A stretch of DNA of 64,000 bases from JAKQEM01 sp964391185 (GTDB lineage: Bacteria > Patescibacteriota > Gracilibacteria > Peribacterales > Peribacteraceae), in NCBI GenBank assembly GCA_964391185.1, contig CAYMIX010000002.1:62001-126000 (forward strand), given 5' to 3'. Below are positions 40,243 to 48,410 of the stretch, piece after piece. The position numbers and the translations under genes were made by a program. The notes beneath the pieces are model-generated. The model did not search any database, was not told where the DNA came from, and saw only the letters and a list, made by a program, of their open reading frames with translations. The stretch's first letter is position 1, and every line of letters begins with the position of its first letter.

Positions 40243-40848
40243 ATGCCCGTATTTGATCCACGTCTATACCGTCAAAAATACAGAAATGACACCATTCGCA
40301 TGCGCGGGTGGGATTACGCCGGAACCGGATCATATTTCATTACGATCTGTACCGATGGGCGGGTACCGTGGTTTGGGGAAATACGACATGGGGTGATGGG
40401 GTTGTCGGGGATTGGGATGACCATTGATGAATATTGGCGATCGATACCAAATCATTTTGCGCACGTTAAATTGGATGAATTTGTGGTAATGCCCGATCAT
40501 TTCCATGGAATCATTATCATGCAAAACCGCGCGCCGTCCGTTGTTGGACCGTCGTCATCGTTTGTAGAGACGTGCGAATCGCACGTCTCTACGACAATGC
40601 GGCCAACGACGGCACGGGGCGATACGAACGATAATTCATCCCATCATATCCCCCGTCCCAAACCCGGATCATTGGGATCCATCATCAATCAATATAAATC
40701 CATGTGCACCAAACGCATTCGCCAAATGGGCCACGACAATTTTGCGTGGCAACCGCGATACCATGAACATTTGATACGTTCAGAATCGGAAATGATCCGC
40801 ATCAGAAAATACATCGTCGATAATCCATCGCAATGGAACGACAAATAA
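40243..40848 (+). CDS. REP-associated tyrosine transposase (RAYT, Y1_Tnp)
   Basis: 201 residues. HUH endonuclease pattern: YFITICTDGRVPWFG, VVMPDHFHGIIIM with the HxH metal site (HFH), a Tyr in INQYKSMCTKRIR as candidate nucleophile, and the C-terminal family signature YHEHLIRSESEMIRIRKYIVDNPSQW. RAYTs cut and move REP palindromes. Codons ~108-117 (VETCESHVST) lie inside a perfect 29-bp palindrome GTAGAGACGTGCGA-a-TCGCACGTCTCTAC (40564-40592), so the gene carries a REP-like sequence in its own linker. TATCAT lies 8 nt upstream of the ATG. Confidence 0.9.
   Translation: MPVFDPRLYRQKYRNDTIRMRGWDYAGTGSYFITICTDGRVPWFGEIRHGVMGLSGIGMTIDEYWRSIPNHFAHVKLDEFVVMPDHFHGIIIMQNRAPSVVGPSSSFVETCESHVSTTMRPTTARGDTNDNSSHHIPRPKPGSLGSIINQYKSMCTKRIRQMGHDNFAWQPRYHEHLIRSESEMIRIRKYIVDNPSQWNDK
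40564..40592. repeat. Perfect palindrome inside the RAYT gene
   Basis: 14-bp arms GTAGAGACGTGCGA / TCGCACGTCTCTAC with a single-base centre. GTAGAGAC...GTCTCTAC is a REP-type arm found in other bacteria (general knowledge). No second copy is seen in this window. Confidence 0.8.
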
Positions 40849-40857
40849 TAAAAAAAA

Positions 40858-41766
40858 TTAAATCAATTTCGCCATCAGATGATCAATCTTCTGCGGCACC
40901 ACCTCTTCGATCAAGGTTGTTGTCTTGCCCTGACGTGGAACCAAGCGCTCGTAGAAGTGAGGCACTTCTTCGTTCTGATATAAAATGCCTGTCGCAATTT
41001 TTTCAGAAGTGTTGACGGCAAGCTCACGTGCTTTATTGAAATCTGATGTGTCGTGGTTTTCTACCTGATAGCAGCGTTCGAGGAGATAATCCTGTGTCGC
41101 GAAGTAATTATAGGTGGGACATGCTTGGAGCATATCGACGAACGCAAATCCGCGATGATTGATCGCAGCTTTGAGGATCTCTGTCATCTGTGGAATGTTT
41201 CCCGAAAAGCCACGTGCCACGAATGTGGGCTCCAGCGAGAAGACGAAATCCATGCTCGCAAGTGTGTGCTCCGGCATTCCGTTTGGCGACGCATTCATTT
41301 TTTTATCCTGCCATGTCAGGCTACTCGCCTGGCCCGTCGTGAGCCCGTAGTTACCGTTATTGTGAAGTACGAAAACGATCGGATAGTTTGAGCGAATGGA
41401 ATGCACCAGGTGACCAACGCCTTCAGAAAAGCTTGCTCCATCACCTCCAAATGCAAGCACCGGCAAATTCATGTTCGCAAGCTTGGCGCCGGCGGCAAAC
41501 GGCAACACGCGACCATGGAGACCATGAAAGCGATACCCAAGCAGTTTGTCAGATGTGTTTCCGTGACAGCCAACGTCGTAACAGAGCAGTACCTGCCATG
41601 GGTGATAACCGGATTCCACAAGCGCGCGCTTCGTCGCAGTCCAGATCCCATAATCACCACAACCATTGCACCACGTACACGGGTTGGAACAATAGTAATC
41701 CTGCATCTTCGGCGCTTGCCCTGCACTGTTGGAAGAGCCGTTGTTTGTATCCAAGGGGATCGACAT
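40858..41766 (-). CDS. korB: 2-oxoacid:ferredoxin oxidoreductase, beta subunit
   Basis: 302 residues. Thiamine-diphosphate-binding subunit: N-terminal Cys cluster ligands in CSNPCTWCNGCGDYG, the ThDP motif GDGASFSEG ... VLHNNGNYGLTTGQ, and PMFVDMLQACPTYN-like ACPTYN further on. With KorA it oxidatively decarboxylates 2-oxoacids (2-oxoglutarate or branched/pyruvate type) to acyl-CoA and reduces ferredoxin or flavodoxin. It starts 2 bp after korA stops. Confidence 0.92.
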   Translation of the reverse strand: MSIPLDTNNGSSNSAGQAPKMQDYYCSNPCTWCNGCGDYGIWTATKRALVESGYHPWQVLLCYDVGCHGNTSDKLLGYRFHGLHGRVLPFAAGAKLANMNLPVLAFGGDGASFSEGVGHLVHSIRSNYPIVFVLHNNGNYGLTTGQASSLTWQDKKMNASPNGMPEHTLASMDFVFSLEPTFVARGFSGNIPQMTEILKAAINHRGFAFVDMLQACPTYNYFATQDYLLERCYQVENHDTSDFNKARELAVNTSEKIATGILYQNEEVPHFYERLVPRQGKTTTLIEEVVPQKIDHLMAKLI

Positions 41767-41768
41767 GG

Positions 41769-43532
41769 TTATGAAAGGTGAGCTGTAAGTTGCGTATGAA
41801 TTTCATTCAAGAAGAACGGACGACCGTCGTACTTGAGAATGCGATCGTCGATTTTGATACCTGTTTCCTGACGAATCACCTGACCAAGTTGGCCGTTATG
41901 ATTGCCTTCGATGAGCACAATCTTCTTCGCTTTTTTCTGCAGACGTTCAAAGCGCTCACCCTTCAGTGGCCATAAGTACGTGAAGTGTAAGTATCCAATT
42001 TTCTGACCATCAAAATCTGGCAATACATCGAGCAATGTCGCTTTCGTTGATCCCCAGCCGACAATCAACAAATCCAATTTGGGATCCTCTTCGGTCACCT
42101 TTCCATCGACGTACAATTCTGGTTCCGGCAACACAGCTTTCAGAGTTTCGGATTTTCGCATGCGCTTGTCCATCTGCTCGATTGCATTGTTGGATGTCTC
42201 ATTCACCGAACCATCGCCATTATGCTCATCACCCTGCGCGGCATACGTTGCAGCTTCGCTTCCAGGCAACCATCTCTTGGAGACCCCATCTTTTGCAGCA
42301 GGATCGTAGCGATCCATGCTGCGGAGCTGACGAAGTTCTGCAGGGTCGACAATCAATTTCCCGCGGCGAATGACCGGGCTCTGATCATACGGGCGCTGCG
42401 TGTACATCCCTTCGGCGATTTGCTTATCCGTGAGAAGAATCACCACCGTCTGATATTCTTCTGCGATATTGAACGCTTCGTTCACCAAAGAATATGCATC
42501 GTCACTATCGCTCGCGCTCATGACGCACCGTGAAAATTCTCCATGTCCTCCATTGATCGCAAGCAGCAAATCGCCCTGCGTGGTCCATGTTGGCAAACCC
42601 GTTGCTGGACCCGGGCGCTGTGCGAGCACAACAACGCATGGGTTTTCGATAATGCCATTGAGCGACAGTGTCTCCGTCATCAGATCAAATCCTCCGCCCG
42701 ATGTCGCAGTAATTGCGCGCGTTCCCGCATGCATCGCACCACTCGCCATTTGCACCGCGGTGATTTCATCTTCCGCTTGTTTGATAACCATCCCGGTTTC
42801 ATTTTGAATCTCCGCGATGTAATTGAGCATCGGCGAAGATGGCGTCATCGGGTAGCCCGCATACAAACGAACACCAGCATTCACCACGCCCAATCCCATT
42901 GCTTGGCTTCCTGTAAGAAAAAGCTGATCTTCCCACTCTTTTTTGGGCTTTGGAAGCTTGATCTTCACCTCGTCTTCAAATGCTTTGAACGCTTCATATC
43001 CTTCATCGATGGCTTTCATGTTTGCCTCCAAAACATCTGGCTTATGTGCAAATTTCTCGCCAACCACCGCCTTGAAATGCTCTTTATCACCTTTGACAGC
43101 TGCCCATGCAAATGCAGAAAAGACGACATTCGCAAGGATTGGTTTTGCATTAATTCTTTCCAACATTTCACCGATAGGAACGTAAATGACGGTGATATTG
43201 TGGTCCTTTAAAAATTTTTGATCATCAACAGAAAATTCCCACACGGCAGTGTCGTGAATAAGAACCCCTCCTTTTTTAAGATCGCGAATATTATGCTCGA
43301 AACCATGATGATTGAGTGCGATAACCATATTCACCGTTTCCTCCGAACAACGAATAAGCTTCGATGAAACATCTATTTGGTAGCTGCTGTGGCCACCTTT
43401 GATGAGCGACATGAATTCGCGATAGCCGAATACGCAGTAGCCCGCGCGCTTGAATGACTTGGCAAGAATATCTCCGATAGAGATTAGCCCTTGCCCCGCA
43501 GCGCCGACGATTTTGATTGAGATACGAGGCAT
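41769..43532 (-). CDS. korA: 2-oxoacid:ferredoxin oxidoreductase, fused gamma-alpha subunit
   Basis: 587 residues from the ATG at 43532. Residues ~1-190 are the gamma domain (ISIKIVGAAGQGLISIGDILAKSFKRAGYCVFGYREF; KGGHSSYQIDVS). Then comes the alpha domain (LFLTGSQAMGLGVVNAGVRLYAGYPMTPSSPMLNYI; EDEITAVQMASGAMHAGTRAITATSGGGFDLM; QRPGPATGLPTWTTQGDLL). The C-terminal domain ends in VLIEGNHNGQLGQVIRQETG. The fused gamma-alpha order is that of Kor/Por of many anaerobes. The start overlaps the flavodoxin stop (TGATG on the minus strand), so the three genes form an operon. Confidence 0.93.
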   Translation of the reverse strand: MPRISIKIVGAAGQGLISIGDILAKSFKRAGYCVFGYREFMSLIKGGHSSYQIDVSSKLIRCSEETVNMVIALNHHGFEHNIRDLKKGGVLIHDTAVWEFSVDDQKFLKDHNITVIYVPIGEMLERINAKPILANVVFSAFAWAAVKGDKEHFKAVVGEKFAHKPDVLEANMKAIDEGYEAFKAFEDEVKIKLPKPKKEWEDQLFLTGSQAMGLGVVNAGVRLYAGYPMTPSSPMLNYIAEIQNETGMVIKQAEDEITAVQMASGAMHAGTRAITATSGGGFDLMTETLSLNGIIENPCVVVLAQRPGPATGLPTWTTQGDLLLAINGGHGEFSRCVMSASDSDDAYSLVNEAFNIAEEYQTVVILLTDKQIAEGMYTQRPYDQSPVIRRGKLIVDPAELRQLRSMDRYDPAAKDGVSKRWLPGSEAATYAAQGDEHNGDGSVNETSNNAIEQMDKRMRKSETLKAVLPEPELYVDGKVTEEDPKLDLLIVGWGSTKATLLDVLPDFDGQKIGYLHFTYLWPLKGERFERLQKKAKKIVLIEGNHNGQLGQVIRQETGIKIDDRILKYDGRPFFLNEIHTQLTAHLS

Positions 43533-43990
43533 CAGAGTTTTGGTACAAGTTGATCGACCCAATTCTTTATGTGTGCCTCTTGGCCATATGGCTCATTCAC
43601 AACGCGCAATGACGGCTCAATAATGACACCCCCATGAGCATGCACATAATCTTCCAAATGAGTCAGTGCACCGACTAAAAAATGATAGCGGTCATCACCA
43701 AGTCCCATAAGCGCAACACGCTTGCCGTTGAGATCTACCTTGGCCGCACGATCTTTCAAGAATGCAAACATGTGCGGATTCGGCTGTCCTTCGACTGACG
43801 CCGTGTTCCATGAGCCCGATGCCAAAACGAGTACGTCACCCTTCGCCAAGTCTTCCGGCTGTGCGAGCTCAGCACGCTGCACTTCTACCCACACCTGTGG
43901 AGCAACCGCCTTGAGCTGTTCTATCACCTGCCCCACTACGTATTCGGTGTGACCACTGGTGGATGCGTAGATGATATGAAGTGAAGGCAT
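43532..43990 (-). CDS. Flavodoxin
   Basis: 152 residues. FMN-binding flavodoxin fold: IIYASTSGHTEYVVGQVI (phosphate loop TSGHTE), LVLASGSWNTASVEGQPNPHMFAFL and RVALMGLGDDRYHFLVGALTHLEDYV. It is translationally coupled to korA and is probably the electron acceptor of the KorAB enzyme in place of, or beside, ferredoxin. Confidence 0.92.
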   Translation of the reverse strand: MPSLHIIYASTSGHTEYVVGQVIEQLKAVAPQVWVEVQRAELAQPEDLAKGDVLVLASGSWNTASVEGQPNPHMFAFLKDRAAKVDLNGKRVALMGLGDDRYHFLVGALTHLEDYVHAHGGVIIEPSLRVVNEPYGQEAHIKNWVDQLVPKL

Positions 43991-44033
43991 ATTGTTGCCG
44001 CTACTCTAGCCTTTTTGAGGAGCTCGCGCATGT

Positions 44034-44061
44034 GAAAAGAGCTGACAACGAGCCAGCTCTT
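44034..44061 (-). terminator. Terminator of orphan 44090-44710
   Basis: On the minus strand AGAGCTG...CAGCTCT followed by TTTC, 30 bp after the stop. Confidence 0.6.
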
Positions 44062-44089
44062 CACTCTCTGGAATCCGACAACAGAGCCT

Positions 44090-44710
44090 TTACCTCTTCG
44101 TGATCTTAAGATCGGCGAGAATCGACCCCTTCGCAATGCCCGCATTGGGCTCGCGCGTGTAGATCATGAGCTTCTCGCCGGTCAGCCCTTTGGGGACTTC
44201 GGCGACAAGCGTCTTTTTGTCGTCGACCGAGACTGTGATCGTCGCCTTCGTAGCTTCGATCTTGATCTTGAACTCTTCTCCTTTCGGGAAGGGCATTCCA
44301 CCCTTTTCTCCGAGACGAGGCATGACCTCCTTGCCATCGACAAAGTGTTGCACGATGACGTGCTGCGCCGACGGATTGAATCGCACGAGCACTGCGTTCT
44401 CAGCTTCGTAGAAGTTCGCCTTGCTCTGTTTACCTGTCGCGAAAAACGCGAACGTCAGGTGGTCTGGGTATTTCTTTTCCAGATCGCCTTCCGTCCACTT
44501 CCATGTCGCCGTGACGGTCGCACCATCGGGAAAGTCCTGAAGGGACACCAGCGTCCCGCGATTGCGGATTGTTGCGGTTCCGTCCTTGATCTTGGCACTA
44601 GGCTCGAGCTCTTCGACACCAACCTTGAAGTTGATGATCTCCATCCACTCGATCGGTGCGGCGGCGCCAAGAAAACAGGTCAGAGCGACTGCGGTCAGGA
44701 TCTTCTTCAC
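44090..44710 (-). CDS. Secreted orphan beta-domain protein with poly-C leader
   Basis: 206 residues from a GTG at 44710 with AAAGGA 7 nt upstream. Signal peptide MKKILTAVALTCFLGAAAP. The mature protein is a beta-sandwich candidate that resembles DUF1080/concanavalin-like secreted domains: MEIINFKVGVEELEPSAKIKDGTATIRNRG, ATWKWTEGDLEKKYPDHLTFAFFATG, FKIKIEATKATITVSVDDKKTLVAEVPKGLTGEKLMIYTREPNAGIAKGSILADLKI. That suggests glycan binding or hydrolysis, but I see no clear catalytic pair. Promoter TTGACA-N16-TAAAGT; the leader has a C10 run. Higher GC than its neighbours. Confidence 0.75.
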   Translation of the reverse strand: MKKILTAVALTCFLGAAAPIEWMEIINFKVGVEELEPSAKIKDGTATIRNRGTLVSLQDFPDGATVTATWKWTEGDLEKKYPDHLTFAFFATGKQSKANFYEAENAVLVRFNPSAQHVIVQHFVDGKEVMPRLGEKGGMPFPKGEEFKIKIEATKATITVSVDDKKTLVAEVPKGLTGEKLMIYTREPNAGIAKGSILADLKITKR

Positions 44711-44738
44711 AGCAGGGTCCTTTTTTAGGAGGTCAGAC

Positions 44739-44748
44739 GGGGGGGGGG
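44739..44748 (-). promoter_or_regulatory. C10 homopolymer tract in the 5' leader
   Basis: Ten C on the minus strand, preceded by TATCA, ~28 nt upstream of the GTG. Same leader feature as at 10492 and 53459. Confidence 0.65.
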
Positions 44749-44775
44749 TGATAGAACAACCAGAGAGTAATGCAT

Positions 44776-44803
44776 ACTTTACATTCATCCACCATTCTGT
44801 CAA
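44776..44803 (-). promoter_or_regulatory. Promoter of orphan 44090-44710
   Basis: TTGACA (44803-44798), 16-nt spacer, TAAAGT (44781-44776) on the minus strand. Confidence 0.65.
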
Positions 44804-44868
44804 TCGTAAAAATTGGCTTAAAACTGCTTAAAATATATGTTTTGATGGTTTTAAAGCTTTTTTTAAGG

Positions 44869-44874
44869 TATAAT
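44869..44874 (+). promoter_or_regulatory. TATAAT box of the acyl-CoA synthetase gene
   Basis: Perfect TATAAT ending 6 nt before the second of two adjacent ATGs (44881). This spacing would place the transcript start on the A of that ATG and decides the start codon. Confidence 0.6.
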
Positions 44875-44880
44875 TACATG

Positions 44881-46962
44881 ATGTCCTTACTGAACCCAAC
44901 ATCGGTCGCCGTGATCGGCGCTTCTGCCCAGGAAGGCAAAGTTGGGCATGATGTGCTGAAAAATTTGGTCACGCAGGGGTATGAAGGCCCAGTGTTCCCC
45001 ATCAATCCAAAAGGTGGAGAGATTTTGGGAAAAACTGTGTACGTTTCCATCAAAGACACATCAATTGTTCCAGACCTCGCAGTGATCGTGATCCCCGGAA
45101 AACTGGTTCCAGATTCACTCAAAGAATGTGGTGAACGCGGCATCAAAAACGTGATCGTCATCAGCGCAGGATTTGGCGAAGTGCATACAGAAGAAGGAAA
45201 AACATTAGAGAAGCAACTCATCGATATCGCACATCAATACGGTATCACGTTGATCGGACCAAACTGTCTTGGAATTGTCCGACCAGGCATCAAGATGAAC
45301 GCATCGTTTGCGAAAGAACTTCCACCTGCTGGGAACATCGCGGTTATCTCACAATCAGGTGCGATGGGTGTAGCACTCATGGACGGAGCGATTGGTTTCG
45401 GACTTGGATTCTCTGCATTCGTGAGTGTTGGCAACAAAGCAGTCATCGATGAATCAGCAATGCTCCGCATGATGGCGGATGACACAGAAACCAAAGTGAT
45501 TGGGTTCTATCTCGAGAGCATCAAAGACGGTCAGAAATTCTTGGAAGCAATTGATTATGCACACAACAAGAAATCGATCGTGCTGCTCAAGGCAGGTGTT
45601 TCTGAACATGGTCGTGCTGCCGCATCTTCGCACACGGGTGCACTTGCTGGAAGCGATGCAGCTATCGAGGCATTGTGCGCACAGACAGGAATCCATCGTG
45701 CACATTCAACGGAAGAATTCTTGGATCTCCTCAGTGTTCTTTCATTGGAACCAACGCTCCCAAGTAACCGCATTGCAATCATCACCAATGCAGGTGGACC
45801 TGGCATCCTCGCGACGGATGCGGCAGAAATGAAAGGACTGAAAATGCCTGCGCTTTCTGCCCTCATAGAAGCCGACCTCAAAACAAAACTCGTTCCAGCT
45901 GCGAGCACCGCAAACCCAATTGACGTGATTGGTGATGCCGGAGCAGACCGCTACGAAGCAGCAATTCTCGCATGTAAAAAGGATCCAAATATTGATGGTA
46001 TCGCTGTGCTCCTCACACCTCAGGTCATGACGCCGGTGGCAGATGCTGCACGTGCAATTGTAAAGGTAATGAAGGATGTGCCACTAATGCCAGTGGTGAC
46101 TGCGTTCATGGGTGGAGAATCTGTGCGTGAAGGAAAGAAGATTCTGCGCGAAGCAGGAATCCCAACATTTGCGACACCCGAAAGAGCAATCAATGCACTT
46201 GCTGCGTTGCGCGCTAAAGCGTGTCACCCTGAGCGCGACGAAGGGCAGACACGCGGTTCTATGGTTCGCCGAGCTCACCATGACACCGCGCAAGAATTAC
46301 TAAAGAATCACAGCGGGCTCTTGGACGAAGAAACCACGACGAAACTCTTCGAACTGTACGAATTGCCGATGCCAAAGGCCGCACTCACACACACCGCAGA
46401 AGATGCTGTGCGCATCGCAGAACAGCTTGGGTATCCGGTGATTATGAAGATCAGTTCTCCGCAGATTTTGCATAAGACGGACATGGGTGGCGTGCGTGCG
46501 AACATCAAGAATGCAGCTGAGGTTACACTCGCCTTCCGCGACATCATGAGTGCAGTCCAGGAAAATGCTCCGACTGCAGACGTGAAAGGAATTTTGGTTC
46601 AGCAATTCTTACCTGTTGGAAATGAATTCATCGTCGGTGCTGTCCACGATGCATCATTTGGTCCGCTGATTATGGCTGGCCTCGGTGGTATTTACACAGA
46701 ACTCTTCCGCGATACCGCATTCCGCATTGCCCCTGTCACAACAGACGAAGCGTACCGCATGCTCACAGACCTGGAAGCATGGAAGCTCCTGCTTGGTATG
46801 CGCGGCAAAGCACAGTCAGATATCGAAGCATTCGCCGGTCTTATTAGTCGCGTTTCTCAAATGGTCATCGATTGTCCCCAGATAAAAGAACTCGACCTCA
46901 ACCCCGTTCTTGTCCGAAGTGATGGACTCACAGTGGCGGATGCGAAAGTCGTGCTTGGTTAA
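44881..46962 (+). CDS. Acyl/acetyl-CoA synthetase (ADP-forming), fused alpha-beta
   Basis: 693 residues. It makes ATP from acyl-CoA, ADP and phosphate. The alpha part (~1-445) has the CoA-binding domain (SVAVIGASAQEGKVGHDVLKNLV) and ligase domains, with the phospho-His region SHTGALAGSD and ITNAGGPGILATDAAE. The beta part (~480-693) is an ATP-grasp domain (YELPMPKAALTHTAEDAVRIAEQLGYPVIMKISSPQILHKTDMGGVRANIKNAAEV; LVQQFLPVGNEFIVGAVHDASFGPLIMAGLGGIYTELFRDTAFRIAP; ELDLNPVLV). The linker at ~447-468 (CHPERDEGQTRGSMVRRAHHD) comes from an in-frame dispersed repeat. With KorAB and flavodoxin it forms a substrate-level phosphorylation route. Confidence 0.94.
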   Translation: MSLLNPTSVAVIGASAQEGKVGHDVLKNLVTQGYEGPVFPINPKGGEILGKTVYVSIKDTSIVPDLAVIVIPGKLVPDSLKECGERGIKNVIVISAGFGEVHTEEGKTLEKQLIDIAHQYGITLIGPNCLGIVRPGIKMNASFAKELPPAGNIAVISQSGAMGVALMDGAIGFGLGFSAFVSVGNKAVIDESAMLRMMADDTETKVIGFYLESIKDGQKFLEAIDYAHNKKSIVLLKAGVSEHGRAAASSHTGALAGSDAAIEALCAQTGIHRAHSTEEFLDLLSVLSLEPTLPSNRIAIITNAGGPGILATDAAEMKGLKMPALSALIEADLKTKLVPAASTANPIDVIGDAGADRYEAAILACKKDPNIDGIAVLLTPQVMTPVADAARAIVKVMKDVPLMPVVTAFMGGESVREGKKILREAGIPTFATPERAINALAALRAKACHPERDEGQTRGSMVRRAHHDTAQELLKNHSGLLDEETTTKLFELYELPMPKAALTHTAEDAVRIAEQLGYPVIMKISSPQILHKTDMGGVRANIKNAAEVTLAFRDIMSAVQENAPTADVKGILVQQFLPVGNEFIVGAVHDASFGPLIMAGLGGIYTELFRDTAFRIAPVTTDEAYRMLTDLEAWKLLLGMRGKAQSDIEAFAGLISRVSQMVIDCPQIKELDLNPVLVRSDGLTVADAKVVLG
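46219..46284. repeat. GTGTCACCCTGAGC-type repeat inside the acyl-CoA synthetase gene
   Basis: Ends are near inverted repeats (gtgtcaccctgagc ... gctcaccatgacac, 11 of 14). The core ccctgagcgcgacgaagggca matches 52727-52756 and the loop of the glnA terminator at 17030. 66 bp, a multiple of three, so the frame is kept. Confidence 0.7.
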
Positions 46963-46972
46963 CTCGTTCTGC

Positions 46973-46986
46973 GTGCTTCGAAGCAC
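46973..46986. repeat. GTGCTTCGAAGCAC palindrome after the synthetase gene
   Basis: Perfect 14-bp palindrome flanked by ctcgttctgc and gaatcaacgaat; belongs to the CGTTCTTCG/CGAAGAACG word family at 25165 and 51804. Confidence 0.6.
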
Positions 46987-47093
46987 GAATCAACGAATCA
47001 TGGAACATGCTTTTTCTCTGGAAGAAGTCTTTACTTTTACACAGGGCCCTTTAGTCTAACGAGGAATTTTGATTGTTCCCCTTTTCACCGTTT

Positions 47094-48056
47094 ATGAAGT
47101 TCAAAACCCTGTACCGCCGCACAATCGAGATCGGCATGGACGCTGACGTTCGCGGCAAGAAACAGCTCGAAAAAATGCTTAAAAAACAAGCTGATAAGTA
47201 CAAGAAGCTCGAAGGACGCGAGAAAGAAATGTTCGACGAAGAGCGCACATGGAACCCATACAGCGACTCTCGTCTCATCAACGGTACCGGCGAAGAAGAT
47301 ATCAAACGCATCCTTGTGGGTATCGACATGGAATCTCAGGAAGTGCTGTTGGCCGATCGCCTCCGCGAACGCGGGGAGAAAATCGACTGTATCATGACGC
47401 ACCACCCAGAGGGCCGTGGACTTGCGGACCTCGATAAAGTGATGGGCCTTCAGGTAGATATCATGGCTTCCGTAGGGGTACCAGTGAACCACACGGAAGC
47501 ACAGCTTCGCCCACGTCAGGAACGTATTTGGCGCTCCATCCACGCAGATAACCTCTTCCGCACAGAGCGCGTAGCTGAGCTCCTCGGTTTCCCGATGTTC
47601 AGCTGCCACACGGTGACAGACAACTTGGTCTGGCGCTTCATGGAGAAAAATATTTGCGCTAAGCCATTCGATACGTTGGATGAAATCATCAACGCGATCT
47701 ACGACATTCCTGAATACAAATACTACGCTAAGCGCGGAAACCCACCAATTATTGTGAACGGTTCCGGTAGCTCACGCCCAGGAAAAATCGTCGCGACAGA
47801 ATTCACCGGAGGAACAAACGGACCAGAGGAATTCTTGGAAGAACAATCACGCGCTGGGGTAGGAACAATCCTTTCCATGCACGTCACAGAAAAGACATTG
47901 GAAGAAGCACGCAAGCATCACGTAAATATGATCCAGTGCTCCCACATGGCTTCTGACGGAATTGGTATCAACTTGCTCTTCGATATCCTCTCCAAAGAAG
48001 AGAAAAAATTAGAAATACTTCCTGTATCAGGATTTATCCGCGTCGCACGCAAGTAA
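47094..48056 (+). CDS. NIF3/DUF34-like metal-binding protein
   Basis: 320 residues from the ATG at 47094. Features: ILVGIDMESQEVLLADRLRERGEKIDCIMTHHPEGRGLADL (the THHP/H metal ligands of the first half), FSCHTVTDNLVWRFMEK, GNPPIIVNGSGSSRPGKIVATEFTGGT, and the second half with MHVTEKTLEEARKHHVNMIQCSHMASDGIGINLLFDIL (H...E ligands). NIF3-like proteins are near-universal; some act as GTP cyclohydrolase-like or metal-insertion factors, and the role is not settled. The N-terminal ~75 residues (basic, coiled: KKQLEKMLKKQADKYKKLEGREKEMFDEER) are extra. Confidence 0.75.
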   Translation: MKFKTLYRRTIEIGMDADVRGKKQLEKMLKKQADKYKKLEGREKEMFDEERTWNPYSDSRLINGTGEEDIKRILVGIDMESQEVLLADRLRERGEKIDCIMTHHPEGRGLADLDKVMGLQVDIMASVGVPVNHTEAQLRPRQERIWRSIHADNLFRTERVAELLGFPMFSCHTVTDNLVWRFMEKNICAKPFDTLDEIINAIYDIPEYKYYAKRGNPPIIVNGSGSSRPGKIVATEFTGGTNGPEEFLEEQSRAGVGTILSMHVTEKTLEEARKHHVNMIQCSHMASDGIGINLLFDILSKEEKKLEILPVSGFIRVARK

Positions 48057-48145
48057 TAAAGTAAGGAGGGTATGGGGTGTAAGGAGAGTTTTGGGGGTTA
48101 CCCCCATTACTCCCCAGACCTTCATTACCCTCCTTACCTATTCAG
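48057..48145. repeat. AAGTAAGGAGGGTATGGGGTGTA repeat unit, copy 1
   Basis: Begins aagtaaggagggtatggggt, has an inner gggggtta-ccccc and ends attaccctccttaccta, so the two ends can pair. The start matches the complement of 51083-51163 in 21 of 23 positions. Confidence 0.65.
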
Positions 48146-48177
48146 TAAAAGCAATATTAGCTACCGCTTCGACCAAG

Positions 48178-48315
48178 TTACTTCGCACAAGTGCATCCAT
48201 CATCCATACGGTCCACGCAACCCTCCATACAAATTTTTCCACCGCACTCAGGACATGTGTTGATTGTTAGGCCGCAAGAGCCGCAGATTGCTGGTTCTGT
48301 TGTCGTGTCTTCCAT
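48178..48315 (-). CDS. 45-residue Cys-rich zinc-ribbon-like protein
   Basis: Sequence MEDTTTEPAICGSCGLTIN..., with CGSCG, CPECGG, KICMEGC and GCTCAK: nine Cys in pairs, enough for two zinc sites. Such small knuckle proteins are often adaptors or redox/zinc carriers. No SD; a TACCTT box lies 9 nt before the ATG, like the other leaderless genes. It lies downstream of repeat copy 1 and divergent from the membrane protein at 48411. Confidence 0.7.
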   Translation of the reverse strand: MEDTTTEPAICGSCGLTINTCPECGGKICMEGCVDRMDDGCTCAK

Positions 48316-48410
48316 AGAAAATCAAAGGTAAAGAATATGTGTATTCTCTGCGGAATCGGCTACCACTGCAAGGATCTTCCGCTAGAATCTCAGCTATCTG
48401 AAGAAGGGTT

